Positions 1 through 11,455 of a stretch of 64,000 nucleotides of DNA are shown here, one piece after another. Location of the stretch: NCBI RefSeq assembly GCF_019649055.1, contig NW_026570234.1:310001-374000 (forward strand), written 5' to 3'. Origin of the DNA: Paramacrobiotus metropolitanus (taxonomy: Eukaryota > Tardigrada > Eutardigrada > Parachela > Macrobiotidae). The translations under genes were made by a program, and so were the position numbers. Positions within the stretch are counted from its first letter, which is position 1. The number at the start of each line of letters is the position of its first letter. The notes under the pieces were generated by a model that saw only the letters and a program-made list of their open reading frames with translations, was not told where the DNA came from and searched no databases.

Positions 1-519
1 AAGAATACGCATAAACTTCCATGACCATGCGAACTGAGAAACGATGCGCGCGTCGAAAGTTGATTTTAAATTTAAAACCATGAGGAAAGCCAGCTCCGCC
101 AAAGCTCCGTCCGGATGAAAATTTTGCCGAGGGAAAAAAGGACGATCTTCGAGAAATCCGATTACTCCGACACCAAGCACACTGAAAAAAGGGAGCCAAA
201 ACAGTCAACACACCTTCGCGTTAAACTAAAACAGAGAATGCTTAATACGTACAAAATATCCACACAAAAATCCACGGCCAAAAGATCAGCGTGATGAGGC
301 AGTGCAGACAATGATTAACACTGGAATGCCTGTAACGATTCGAGAATTTAAAGCAAATCCCAGACAGCTATAATTATAATTTGAACTTTGGAATTCCGAC
401 ACTTCCGATCAGAACGGTAGCTGGAAAATCTATGATATTCGATCAGCACTGTTAATCGGAAAGGATACCGGGCAACACTCAGCAGATATTTTTCACACTA
501 AAAACTTCCAAAAACTTAC
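1..519. other. Window edge, nothing firmly assigned
   Basis: This stretch lies downstream of the visible exons of the PPxY protein. One open stretch on the minus strand follows a TTTTTTCAG acceptor near 181, but its translation does not resemble the expected CxxC/hydrophobic domain. I assign nothing. Confidence 0.4.
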
Positions 520-1120
520 TTCTCAACAATGACCGTTCTGGTAGTGGTTGGGACCATGGTGACGGTAACCATCTACAAAAACACAATCGCTAATCAAAAC
601 AGTATCAATGTATCTGTCCGATTCTGTCACCATCTGGCATCTGGACTGCAGTTGCAATATTTTCGAAGTTGTCAACTTTAACTTACTATCTGGCAGCATC
701 TGTAAGCCATGTCGCTTTTAAAATGAGCTATCTTAGTTTAGGGAAGGGTAGAGCAAACTAAGCATTTAAGCAACCTATCATCTCCACAGCAAAAATACTA
801 CATGCAACTGAAAACTGTCGCGTTTGTTGGTCCTGGAGATTCATATTAAAAAGAACAAATGAAAAATCGGATTTCCCCGTTGAATGGTAATCGACAGCCG
901 TTTCTGTAGATTGCAAGGGACGTACCTGCGGTTGCTGGTATGACTGCGGGACTGCTTCTGGCGCAGCGTAAACTGGACCTGGCTGCGGCGGAGGATAGTA
1001 TGGGTTAAACGGAGGAGCATGTGGGCCAACTGGTGCCCCCATGGGCTTCGCAACCAAAGGGTTGCTTCCACTCTGGCCTTTGGCCAAGATAGCTTCGTCG
1101 TATGTTGGTGGAGCATCCAT
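520..1120 (-). CDS. Proline-rich PPxY-motif protein, 5' part (LITAF/BRI3-like N-terminus?)
   Basis: Two exons read on the minus strand. Exon 1 (1120 down to 926, 65 codons) begins MDAPPTYDEA, so a PPTY WW-domain-binding motif sits at the very N-terminus, followed by a Pro/Gly/Tyr-rich stretch (PYYPPPQPGP). It ends at a GTACGT donor in phase 0. Exon 2 (572 down to 520) follows a TTTGTAG acceptor, encodes a short Thr/Val-rich stretch ending RTVIVE, and stops at GTAAGT in phase 2. Short Pro/Tyr-rich leaders with PPxY before a C-terminal cysteine/hydrophobic domain are typical of LITAF-like and BRI3 endosomal proteins. That C-terminal domain is not recognisable here and probably lies beyond the window edge, so the family name is inference. 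Confidence 0.5.
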
Positions 1121-1978
1121 CTTTGATAATCTTCCAAGGTCAACAGAAACCAACGAAAAGATTCGCTAGTTTCGTCACTTGGTGCTCCGTCTCACTGCCA
1201 GTGCCAAATAAAAACTCTCCAACAAATTCCAAGGTCCAAGAGTTATGCTACACTGCAGCTACAGCTCTGAATTACTGCGAAAATTTTGGATTGATAGTTT
1301 GGTAATAAGAATTATGACTAGTATGAGTTGTCTATATCTTTACGATACCCAGCCAAAAAGAAAAATCAACGAAAATACTTTTGCAATCAACAAATTCTAG
1401 AAAAGTAATAATACGGTACCAAATAATTATCAAAATTTAATCTGGATTTACTCATAAAACGATGGTATAGATCGCAACATACAGCAGTGTCATACACCAT
1501 CAAAATCGTACTGCGTGCGAAAGCGCACCACGTTATGCTGATTGTGACGCAAAACTGCTTCCCAGATCAGATCGAAACTTCTGTTCACAGAATATTGGAT
1601 CACATCCGGAAACCGAGGCAGAGCTGGAAAAGGCGTACAAAACTTCTGCACCAACCGGAAGTAATAACAACGCAAAATTTTTCTAAACTTAATATAATAT
1701 AATTATAAATTATAAATATATTAATTGTTTATCATAAAAAAATAAAATAATAATAAAAATTCACGATGCTACGGGATCAGAATTTAGAAGTACTTACAGT
1801 GTTTATAAATTCTTACGAATACGAAATCTGAGATACATTACACTGATTACAGCAAAACAATCTGGCGAGTGGCGACTGGCCAGTGATACGAGTTCAGAGC
1901 AAAACCAGGAGCAACTTAAATTCTCTACTATAGAAGTACTTACATAATTCATAATATTTTCTGCACCGCACTGTGACT
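1121..1978. promoter_or_regulatory. Shared 5' region between two divergent genes
   Basis: About 860 bp separate the start of the minus-strand PPxY protein from the start of the plus-strand dioxygenase. The stretch is AT-rich from about 1690 to 1790. No coding signal, clear TATA box or RNA gene was seen. Presumably it holds both promoters and 5' UTRs. Confidence 0.4.
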
Positions 1979-3123
1979 ATGATTAATACACATTTTTTCA
2001 GTGTTAGTTTTTTGTGCCTTCCACTGCTGGCACAAGATGTTTCCGGAAAAGTGATTGGAGCTTTCGTGGTCCCCCATGGTGGTCTGGCTTTGGATCCTTT
2101 CTATGCCAACATCACCAATGCCACTGCCAAAGATCTTGCCGACCAGATTCACCAGTCGCTGATTCGGGTTAGCAGAGAAATTGGAGCTCTTTCGCCTGAC
2201 ATAATTTTCCTCAGCACTCCACATGGAATATCCGACTTGGAGAATTTCGTGTTTTATCTCAACAAGAAAGCTCGAGGTCTGGCTTTGGCAGAGGATTGTA
2301 CGAACATTACGCAGTGCGCCTATCGCTTGAACGTGACTGTTGCAGTAAAGGAAAGTCTGCAGCTGGTCAGTCATTTGAAACGTTCCCACAATGTTTCTGG
2401 GATCAGTGGCTTCGGTCCACCTGGTGAGACTCCACAAGCGGAACCATTACCACTCGGATGGGGCGAAGTTATCCCATTGTACTTTGTGCCTAACATCTCC
2501 AGTACGAAATTGATGATTTTCTCTCATCCGAGCCGCCGGTACAACAGTACGAAATCCATGATGGCCGAACTGCTGCATCTTGGACGCTCTCTGTATCTGC
2601 GTCTGCAGCATTCCCCGGAGCGAGTGGCCATTGTCATTTCATCGGATCTAGCACACACGCACAGTAAGGATGGGCCGTATGGATATTCGGATGCGGCGCA
2701 GCCATTTGATGATGCCATCGGTCGTTATCTGACTTCTCTTGACCCCAAAGAATTACTGGAGACAGCGGGAGATTTGGTTGAAAAGGCGCTCTCTTGCGGA
2801 TTTACAGGCTTGGTAAAACTGAAAAGAACTGAAATTACAAGTGCTGCATTTTGTGTTTAAAAGCATTATGAGTGTTGTATGTAAAATCATACTGTACAAT
2901 TTACAAGCAGTTAGAGTATCGCACTGATGCCGCTTATGATAGGATCTCGTTAGCTGTAAAATTTAAATCATCTCATGGCTTATTTTAGGTGATGCTTCAT
3001 GCTATGCTTTCTGAAGCTGGTTTAAAGAACTGGAGTTCAAAGCTGTGGATAAATGGACATCCCACATATTATGGAATGGCCACAGCAACAATAGTCCGAA
3101 TGGGTACAGAGGCGATGGGATAG
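1979..3123 (+). CDS. Secreted class III extradiol ring-cleavage dioxygenase (LigB-type)
   Basis: Two exons: 1979-2812 and 2989-3123 (phase 0, GTAAAA donor, TATTTTAG acceptor). The fold is that of the LigB/MEMO superfamily, which open aromatic rings using non-haem Fe(II). Family motifs with candidate metal or catalytic histidines are VPHGGLALDP near residue 35, STPHGI near 80 and SSDLAHTH near 220; the C-terminus carries PTYYGM. The second exon restores a normal LigB C-terminus. The first ATG is followed by a hydrophobic leader (FFSVSFLCLPLLA) that looks like a signal peptide. At least six N-x-S/T sequons (NIT, NAT, NVT, NVS, NIS, NST) support passage through the ER. The substrate cannot be read from sequence. 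The start rests on the ATG at 1979; an upstream exon is possible because TTTTTTCAG lies just inside the leader. Confidence 0.82.
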
Positions 3124-3569
3124 CCAAACCAGTCAGCGATCAGATCGAGGCAGGTTTTTTTTTAAAGTCATATTATGGAATCCTGGATTTCTTGTATTTT
3201 CAGTATTAGCTTTGAATTGGCTCATTGTTTTCCAAATTACATTGTACGTACCGGGTTAATATCTATATAGAATATTTAAAATTTGCATGTTTAGTTGTTT
3301 GTAAGAGTAATAGTGAATTTTATGGACTGTTTTACCGCAGTATGATGTGGAATGGTAATATATAATCAGTACTATACTTATCTGTCCACCACAAACCCGA
3401 AAGGATAAAAGAGTGTTGGAATTAAGTACTTTTTCCGGTTCCTTTTTTGGTGTACGTTGAATTACTTACTGTAAGTGAAGTACTTAATTAAGTACTGTAC
3501 GTTGAATTACTTACTTACTGTACTTCGTCCATGCTGACGGACAGACGCTGTACACTCAGAATTTCATGT
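3124..3569. other. Intergenic, with short GTAC-rich direct repeats
   Basis: No gene seen. Around 3421-3530 short blocks such as GTACGTTGAATTACTTACT recur twice, mixed with AAGTACTT palindromes, giving a locally repetitive patch. Confidence 0.4.
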
Positions 3570-3586
3570 ATATTTTAAGGTCGTTT

Positions 3587-3686
3587 CTATGCGCCCGGAA
3601 AAATTCCGGGCGCATAGTTAATTTGCTATGCGCCCGGAAAATTTCCTGGCGCGTAGTTATTTTGCTATGCGCCCGGAAATTCGTCC
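3587..3686. repeat. Left hairpin-rich inverted repeat of the MULE
   Basis: Contains two and a half copies of a GC-rich unit (CTATGCGCCCGGAA) arranged as stem-loops separated by TTAATTTG-like spacers. The matching inverted copy is at about 4617-4691, identical over about 74 bp. Confidence 0.85.
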
Positions 3687-3703
3687 GCGCAATTTTGTTT
3701 GCC

Positions 3704-4507
3704 CTAATTGCCATCGCTTTTCGCTTGCGAAAGTTCACAAATTTTTGGTGAACTTTCGCTGGTGGTCACCACAACCGCTTGTCGGCGCTCTGTTTTCTCG
3801 TGGCTATTCGGGCCCCGTTTCCTGGGTAGCTTCGTTAATTTTTCGGTTTGAATAATTTCGTTCCACCAGCCTCTGAACTGAACTTCGTCGGCATAGTTTG
3901 CGGTTTCGACGGGTGTTTTTGACATTACATGATCAACTGTAAATGCCGCCGAGTATGCACCACAGTTGTTCGAACCCGGTGCTTGCCGGGGAAAAGATGG
4001 AAGATCATTCGCATTTCTTCCCCTTGGCTGCATAAGCATCAAGCTTGCAGCGTTGTCCAATCTGTAGGCTCCCATCCAAGAGAATCTATATAAGATCGTA
4101 ACCTTCGGTTCCGGTACCCAACACGCCTTTAGGGTGGCAAAGTGGTGTCCTGGATCATAAAGTGGTTGAATTAGTGTCGCCCCATTCATTAAGTCCGCTC
4201 GTACTTGCTGCACAACTTGATATTGCCGGTGGCACTTCATTACCCATCCAAGTGCAAGGAGGCCAGTTAATTTGTTATTTTTGAGCAAGCTGCGACAGAG
4301 GTAACAGATGACATCGAGAACGCGGACATCCAAGAGGTAGCCAGTTTTGCTGAGGTAAAGTACATCCACCCGACAAATTGCCCATTTCTCACCAACTCGT
4401 TTGACTGTTTGCAGCTGATGTTCTCCCTGCAGCATCACCTTTTCTGGTTGGTTAGATGAGGGCTGTGATAGCGGAAAATCACCGATTGTTCTCCTTCTTT
4501 TAGACAT
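3704..4507 (-). CDS. Ulp1/SENP-like C48 cysteine peptidase (transposon-borne)
   Basis: 267 residues in a single exon starting from ATG at 4507. The order of catalytic-type residues matches C48 peptidases: His121/122 in PGHHFATL, an Asp at about 151 (YRLDNA), the oxyanion-type Gln at about 175 and Cys182 in the context RQAPGSNNCGAY. The upstream LLDVRVLDVICYLCRSLL resembles the WLxDxxIxxYL helix that opens Ulp1 domains. The C-terminus is Lys/Arg-rich. Family knowledge: plant and animal MULEs frequently carry captured Ulp1-like domains of unknown benefit to the element. Whether this protein is a deSUMOylase or still active is not known. The reading frame is intact, with no stop or frameshift. 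Confidence 0.7.
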   Translation of the reverse strand: MSKRRRTIGDFPLSQPSSNQPEKVMLQGEHQLQTVKRVGEKWAICRVDVLYLSKTGYLLDVRVLDVICYLCRSLLKNNKLTGLLALGWVMKCHRQYQVVQQVRADLMNGATLIQPLYDPGHHFATLKACWVPEPKVTILYRFSWMGAYRLDNAASLMLMQPRGRNANDLPSFPRQAPGSNNCGAYSAAFTVDHVMSKTPVETANYADEVQFRGWWNEIIQTEKLTKLPRKRGPNSHEKTERRQAVVVTTSESSPKICELSQAKSDGN

Positions 4508-4616
4508 ATGCTTGACTGGAGGCTCGGTTGGTGTTCCGGCCGCTTGTGACCCTTGCGTCTGATAAAACCCGAGGCCGGTGCCAGGTGGTCTTCCTTTTTC
4601 TCGGACACTGGACCAA

Positions 4617-4691
4617 CTTAACTACGCGCCAGGAAATTTTCCGGGCGCATAGCAAATTAACTATGCGCCCGGAATTTTTCCGGGCGCATAG
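4617..4691. repeat. Right hairpin-rich inverted repeat of the MULE
   Basis: Reverse complement of the left repeat, ending in GGGCGCATAGC just before CACTTTCG and the 9-bp flanking duplicate. Confidence 0.85.
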
Positions 4692-4708
4692 CACTTTCGA
4701 TATTTTAA

Positions 4709-5084
4709 TGCACGTGAGATTGGTATGTTAGTCCACTTGGCGTTGCAAAAGAAACGTGATAAAAACATATTAGGATTAGTTATTTAAGGAAGATTTATGT
4801 AAGAGATAGGGTCAATTATTTCGACTAATCAAATCCGGGAAGGATAATCTAACTCTAATAGTCAACAAATCCGGACTTCCGGTGGCAACGTACAGAAGGC
4901 AACCGCCTGAAAGCGCGGCTGGTATTGCCAAATACGCAGTATGCATTTGGCTGTCGGTCGTTTTGTTTTGATATGAGTTTTCCTTTTCCAAAACTTCCAG
5001 CTGTTTTTAACATTTGTTAAAAATAAATTATTAGTCTACTACTTTGTGCTCGGTGATTTTAAGACTGTTCAACATCACAAAATC
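4709..5084. other. Intergenic / AAR2 5' region
   Basis: No coding signal. Probably the promoter and 5' UTR of AAR2; no TATA box that I trust. Confidence 0.35.
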
Positions 5085-6716
5085 ATGGCGTCCGCGAAAG
5101 AGATTGAAGGACCGGTCGAAGAACAACTTGACAGCACTGATTTGAGCCATATGAAGTTCTATTCTAAATTTGGTCGGATTGAAGATATTTCCTCACGGAA
5201 AGCAAATTCAACAGCGCAGTCTTCTGGTTCCATCAATTCCACCAAAATGGATCCTGAGACGGCGCGGTGCTTGTTCGAAGAGGGAGCTTTTCTCATATTC
5301 TTGGATGTGCCTGAGAAAACAGAATTCGGAATTGACGTCTCTTCGTGGAATGTCGGAGAAAAATTTAAAGGAGTTAAAATGATTCCGCCAGGGATACATT
5401 TTGTTCACTACAGGTTCGTAAGAATCGTAACTTAATATTGGAAAATGATTGCCATCATTTGCTCTTAGCAGTTTGATTTACTCTATTCCTTTGATAAGTT
5501 CCATAATTTGATTGTTAGTTGTTAATACACTAGTACATCATACATACAGACACAGTGATAGGAGTGTCCTCACTTAATTTCCAAATTTTCCCAGCTTCTG
5601 CTTAATTTTCGTGAGGAATATCTGTATTCTGGAGAAGCGGATATTTTACGAGTACAAAAACAGTACAGTATCGTGTCCGCTAACGATTTGATGGTTCATC
5701 CAAACCGGTGCGAGTAAAGCTGCGCCAAAAGAGTACAAATTATCCCTTTACGGCTGTCCCCTTATTTTCGTTTCTTATTTTCTTACTTTTACAGTGCCGT
5801 GAGCAAGCATAACGTGACTGCACCCCGAACAGGATTTTTTCATGATTTCAAACGAAAAGAAGTGGTCGTGAAGCGATGGGATCGCAAAAATGAAGGATTG
5901 GATACCCTTCCTGTTTGCGCAGAAGAAAGCGAACGCTATGCGTCCAGTCTGCAAAATCTTGATCCATTCCTGGGTGCCTATCCGTATGACACCTACAAGC
6001 GCTGGATCTCCATGTCTCGATGGATAACCGATATTACGCTGCTTCGATTAGTTCCCACTGGACCGAACGGATGTATTTTCGCCGTACAGCAGCTAGAATC
6101 GCAACCATATGTCTGTTTATCACGATCCGAAAGTCCTTCCCGGAAACGGACGAAGGCTACATTACCGGAGATGAAAGTCTCCGAAGAAACGCGGATACGA
6201 TTTTCCGACTTGTCAACCAAACGATTGTGCCGTGGCGCACAGCCCAGCGACATAACTAGCATGAACATGGACAAAAGCGTCTTCCTCGATCACTGGATTG
6301 CGGATGAACTGCATGGCAGTCCGGCGGAAGTGCTGGGTGAGGTGCAGTTCGCCTTCGTTTGTTTCTTGGTGGGGCAAGTTTACGATGCCTTTGAACAGTG
6401 GAAGAATATTGTCGCTCTCCTGTCGCAGTGTGAAAAAGCGATGCTTGATCGTCCGGATTTTTTTCTGGATGTGATTGGATTGCTGTATTTTCAAGTGCAG
6501 GAGATACCCAAAGATTTTTTTGTGGATGTCGTTTCTCAGGAGAATTTCTTGACCAATACGCTGCAGTCGTTTTTCGCCATTGCCGAACATGCGGACGGTG
6601 TGGACGAGCGATTACGCAGCAGAGCGGGACAATTTAGAAAGTATTTGCAGAAAATGTTCAAATGGGATTTCAGTATGGAATCCAATGAAGACGCGCCGGT
6701 GGTGGTTGATTTATAA
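5085..6716 (+). CDS. AAR2: AAR2 splicing factor homolog
   Basis: Two exons: 5085-5413 and 5795-6716. The join uses a weak donor (CAG|GTTCGT) in phase 2. It recreates the HYS tripeptide expected after the [11 protein letters not shown] block, which is why it is preferred over the better-looking GTAAGA eight bases downstream. Conserved blocks are [44 protein letters not shown], and a C-terminal helical repeat region. AAR2 is a cytoplasmic chaperone of U5 snRNP that binds Prp8 and keeps Brr2 off until nuclear maturation. The protein is about 416 aa. Compared with the family it has a Ser/Thr-rich leader of about 50 residues before MDPE, so translation could instead start at that internal Met. Confidence 0.92.
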
Positions 6717-7421
6717 GCTGTTGGCGGAAAGAGATTTTTCAGTTGTTGTATCGTTTTTTGTATGATGGAACAAATTAGAAAAATGGATCGCAGTATCGAA
6801 CTGGTGAAGGTTATTCCATCTTTTAAACCGTTCTTACTTACCTTTTGTAAACCGATTTATTGGTTTGGACCGGAAAAAGTAAAGCTTAAAGCCGTTCGAG
6901 ACAAAATGTTGCACTGCAACAGTAGCAGTTCGGAATTTTAAGAATCGTTCGATTCGTCAAATTTCGGCCGGTACTTGTATCGTACAGTATCTGTAGATTC
7001 TGTACGCTGTCAACATCTTCTGAATTCGATGGGAGTAAAATTACCATGACCTTTTTATGATTTATTTAAAACTTTGGACCGGCGTAATTTTTGAACATGC
7101 GCAGATGAGTTATCGTCAATATACGATAAAAGTTAAGATCGTATGCAGTTCCTAACTTTCTAGTATGGCAGAGAAACTGGGCATAACAAGCGCGAAATCT
7201 CAAAATGATCGCACTGCGAAGATGACAAGCATATTGTTATTGACCTTTGGAGCTGATAACAATCACAACATGATGCGTTCTGCATCCATGCGCGCTTAAA
7301 TATTGCAGCTACCTTGTAAATAAACCATATGCACGAGCTGAAAAATCGTCGGTAATTATAAGTTATTCGGCTAATATATTTTACGGGAGAATTACATGGG
7401 AATTACAAAAATCCGATCACT
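6717..7421. other. Intergenic between AAR2 and beta-glucuronidase
   Basis: No coding signal. It contains the AAR2 3' end and beta-glucuronidase upstream sequence. I could not place a convincing polyadenylation signal or TATA box. Confidence 0.35.
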
Positions 7422-10400
7422 ATGTGGAGCAGTAGTAACTGTAAAAACATCGGCGTGGTGGTGTTACTGCTGACAGTGAGAATTGTGTCTTTACTTGCTC
7501 TTAAAGTACAGGAAACCGAAACAAGAGATGCGACGATTTTGGATGGATTATGGAATTTTAGAAAAGCGGACATGTTAAACCCCGAAGTCGGATTTGCTGA
7601 ACAATGGTATCGGACTTCATTTTGTCCGCCGATGGTATGCACTTAATACAGTATACACACAGTTGCGATGTTTCCTTTGCAATCAGTTTTTTACTTTGCT
7701 GTTTTTCGCCATCCAAACATTAATACAGTTTTGAGCAAGTATCAAGCCCAATCAAACTCTAAAAATATTTCTGTAAAAGCTGATTTTGTGGATCATTTCA
7801 GACAAAAAGCTGTATAAAAATGCCGGTACCGTCTTCGTATAACGACATTTCTCAAGACCGTACTCTTCGCGACCATGTTGGTTGGGTATGGTACGAACGC
7901 CAGTTTTTTGTCCCTTTCCATTGGTCATTCAAGAAAGAAAGGGTCGTCATACGTTTTGAGAGCGTCCATTATTTTGCACGCGTTGTACGTAATTGTGTCT
8001 TATATTGTGCGCATATTACAGGCGTAGCCATATTTTTTGCACAGTAAATAACAAATAAAGTGACTATGTTACAGTGGATAAATGGCCTGTTTGTAATCGA
8101 GCACGAAGGGGGACATCTGCCCTTTGAAGCGGAAGTGCAGCGAGCGCTGAACTGGACCTCTATTAATCGAATTACCGTGGCGGTCAATAATACATTAACG
8201 GTAGGAGTATGTGTTGCATGAAAAAGTGCACATGAAATATTCGTAATTGTACTATACAGTACACATAATACAACGTTTGATACTGTTTTGTTTATTGTTC
8301 CGTTGTTCGGTTTCCTCAGCCCTTCACTCTTCCTTGTGGACGCGTAGTATACCCAAATAATCCAGACAGGTATTGACTAAACAAACGCAGTTACGTAAGA
8401 TTAGTTCAAAATTTGTACTTACATAATAATGTTATTAGTTTATATATATAATAGTTTGTGTGCCGGATAAAGTGTGCATGCAAAGTGTTCAGGCATATCT
8501 AAAAGTTATCTAAAAACATTTTATGAAATACAAATATTATAAAATACTTAAAAGCAATGGCTACGTACCGTTCTTTGCGGTCACTCCGACAGACGGATGC
8601 GTTTGAGCAAGTCAATCCAGTTTTTTATCGCAAGTTACTTTGCCAGTGTAGTACGTTACGGTGGAATTCATGATCATGGAAAGCGTATTTCAGGAAATGA
8701 AAACAAAATTAATTGCATTGTGATTTTAGTTATCCTCCTGGTTACTTTTATCAGCAGCTCATTTTTGACTTTTTCAATTACGCGGGCATTCACCGTTCCG
8801 TCAAACTTTACACCACCCCGCTGCACTATATTTCCGATATATTTATTGTCACCACCGCAAAAGAAGGTCTTGAGCCAAGTAAGTTCACTAATTCGAGGAT
8901 ATGCCTCATTTAAATCAAAGGTTATAATGCAGTTAATAAATCAATAAATAACAAAAAATAACCACTACTATATTTCATACAACACTTCACTGGAATAATT
9001 TATGTTCTAACCGAAGTTGTTTCAGTTACGGTAGTTGTGAGGTACACGTTATTTAGGAAAAGTAGAGTCAAAACCGCTTCTTTGTTACTGTTATGTGATA
9101 TTTCTGACTTTAATATTGGTTTCTTCGTGTTTATGTAGACTCGATGTATATTTCTCATTCCACTTTGCATATTTCGGTCCCTTTTAAGATACCGCGGTAC
9201 AACGTTTAATTTGGGAACGGTTTTTCAGCAGGTCTCGTTCGGTTTAATGTCTGCTACAGTGAGAGCGAAGCGGACAATAAAATAACAAGGAAGTCGGCAA
9301 CATGTGCAGTACAGATGTTGGACGCCCATGCAAACGTGGTAGCCCGGTTGTCGGAGTGTACGGGCGAACTTGTGATTGCACACGCACGCTTATGGTGGCC
9401 ATTTACAATGGATGCAAACGTCGGTTACCTGTACACATTGAAAGTACTACTTGTTTGCGGTATTTAACGACTAATGACCGCATAAAACAATATGAATCAA
9501 CATCACTTTTTCTTAATTTCCAGGTTGAGTTATCGGTTGACGAAGAAATCGTTGACGTTTACAGGCAAAAATTTGGACTGCGGACTGTCAGAGTTGGTCA
9601 CGACGGAATGTACATTAACAATCGCTTCTTTTACTTCCGCGGTTTTGGGAAGCACGAAGATTTTCATGTATTTAACCGCACAAATTTCCACAGATCCTAA
9701 ATACTTTTATTCCCGAAATATCCGTGGATATGCGGTATTGGGTAGTTAATTTATATTTTTATCAGATATTCGGCCGAGGATTCAACTTGCCGGTAATGAT
9801 TAAAGACTTCAATCTGCTGCAATGGAGTGGTGCAAATAGCTTTCGTACGTCGCATTATCCATACGCGGAAGAAGTTCTAGATTATGCCGACGAACATGGG
9901 ATTGTTGTTATTAACGAAAGTCCAGCTGTCGGTTTACAGTAAGCGCTTAAAAATGGCACATGAATTTGTACCTACTTATAGTTTTATAACTGCGATATAT
10001 ATAACTTCCGCGACAATTAAGCAAACTCTTATCACAGCGAACTGGTCTGCGAAATATACCACTCGCAGCTTGCGTGATATTTTTGATTTATTTTTTGCAG
10101 CGAATTCCCAAATGAAACCCTCAAACATCATCTAAAGGTCATGACCGAGCTGATTCAACGAGATCGTAACCATCCGTCTGTGATTATGTGGTCAGTAGCG
10201 AATGAACCAAAATCCTACGACAAGGGCAGCGAATTTTACTTTCGGTGAGAGACATTTCGTTGTTCACCGAAACGTTTTCTGTTTGGTACTAGTAAAATTC
10301 TACTTAATCATTTAGATAATTTATCCGTTATTCTGTTGATTTTCGTTGATCGCATAAGTATATGGTAGCGGTTTAGTGAACTATACAATTGCAGCACTGT

Positions 10401-11226
10401 TATCAACCTTACAAAATCACTGGATGCAACGCGACCGGTTACTTTTGTAATTGGTGGCAGCAATGCTTCTCTGGACAAAGCGGTACACAATGCAGATTTC
10501 CGTATTACTGCCGGAATTACTCTAACGTTTTTTTCTGGATGCTGGAGAGCGGAGACAATCAAAAAATACTGCCTGTTATATTTATTAGGCTGGTCTGGTA
10601 GACATCTTATGCATTAACCACTACTTCGCATGGTACAGTGATCCAGGAAAACTGCAGCTCATACCATATCAGTTATCGCGCGATATTAAACTGTGGGCCA
10701 GTCGTTTTACGAAGCCAGTGATTATCACGGAATACGGCGCCGACACAATCACAGGACTGCATACGGTGAAAATTTTACACATAAATAGTTGTCACAATTA
10801 TGCAAATCTTTGTGATTTTCCAGAATCCATCCTCAATGTTTTCCGAGGAGTACCAGACAGAATTCATGGCGCAATATCATGGTGTGTTCGATCAACTCCG
10901 CCAAGATCAGATTCTAACCGGCGAAATGGTATGGAATTTTGCTGATTTCATGACTGACCAAGGTACTTGCGTATTAAAATAACTGTCACCAGCTAACCGT
11001 GTTGAATCGTCAATTGATCCACACAGAGGTAAACCGTGTCTGGGGCAACCGGAAAGGCGTTTTTACCAGGGAGCGTCAACCAAAAACGGCTGCACATTTT
11101 CTTCGCCACCGCTACTGGAAACTCGCAATGGATATCGATCGGATGGTCCAGGTTGATCTTGCTCCACGCTCTGTTGATGAGCACCTGATTTGGAAATACG
11201 AGGAAGTTGTGAAATGGATTGAGTAA
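7422..11226 (+). CDS. GUSB: Lysosomal beta-glucuronidase (GH2)
   Basis: Thirteen exons join in consistent phase: 7422-7634, 7802-7984, 8075-8200, 8320-8369, 8730-8878, 9232-9443, 9524-9667, 9766-9938, 10101-10244, 10395-10482, 10589-10765, 10824-10962, 11027-11226. The enzyme removes terminal beta-D-glucuronate from glycosaminoglycans in lysosomes. The N-terminus has a hydrophobic leader ([16 protein letters not shown]). GH2 landmarks follow in order: [63 protein letters not shown], the acid/base Glu in WSVANEPKS, the nucleophile Glu in ITEYGAD, WNFADFM and FTRERQPK. The ends of all domains are present and no stop or frameshift breaks the joined frame. Length is close to vertebrate GUSB. The first intron and the 31-300 bp introns are typical of this window. 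Confidence 0.95.
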
Positions 11227-11419
11227 ACATAATTTTACAAGACGATAATCCACCTGGACAACTACCGTTCACTAATAATGTAACCGAAATTATCACAAAT
11301 ATTGCAGTATACACACTTGTACAATGTCTCGGAATTACATACGGTTATGTGAATATGTAGATATGCCATTGCTGTTTATACCTTGCCTTGCATGATGTAC
11401 TCTGTATTTATCAAAACAG

Positions 11420-11425
11420 AATAAA
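11420..11425 (+). terminator. AATAAA polyadenylation signal of beta-glucuronidase
   Basis: Canonical hexamer about 195 bp after the stop codon. The convergent minus-strand gene ends only 30 bp further on. Confidence 0.6.
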
Positions 11426-11455
11426 ACTAATCATATTAACCTACTTGTGTAAATT

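Larger units (their letters stand above)
3570..4708 (-). mobile_element. Mutator-like element carrying a Ulp1-like peptidase
   Basis: A 1.1 kb element bounded by a 9-bp direct repeat ATATTTTAA (3570-3578 and 4700-4708), the size expected of Mutator (MULE) target duplications. Just inside lie near-identical inverted repeats of about 74 bp (about 3587-3660 and 4617-4691). Each is itself built of hairpins: CTATGCGCCCGGAA, a 3-bp loop and its complement. The left end has a third half-copy of the GCGCCCGGAA unit. The outermost few bases on each side are not inverted copies, which is unusual for TIRs. The only gene inside is a cysteine-peptidase ORF. No transposase is present, so the copy is non-autonomous. 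Confidence 0.72.

Noticed and set aside
1-180. Open stretch with CAWC after a TTTTTTCAG acceptor, considered as the CxxC domain of the PPxY protein
   Set aside because: The phase from exon 2 does not give the CxxC frame and no hydrophobic domain follows.
3970-3985. TTCGAACCC resembling a tRNA B box
   Set aside because: It lies inside the peptidase ORF of the transposon and no A box or cloverleaf stems were found around it.
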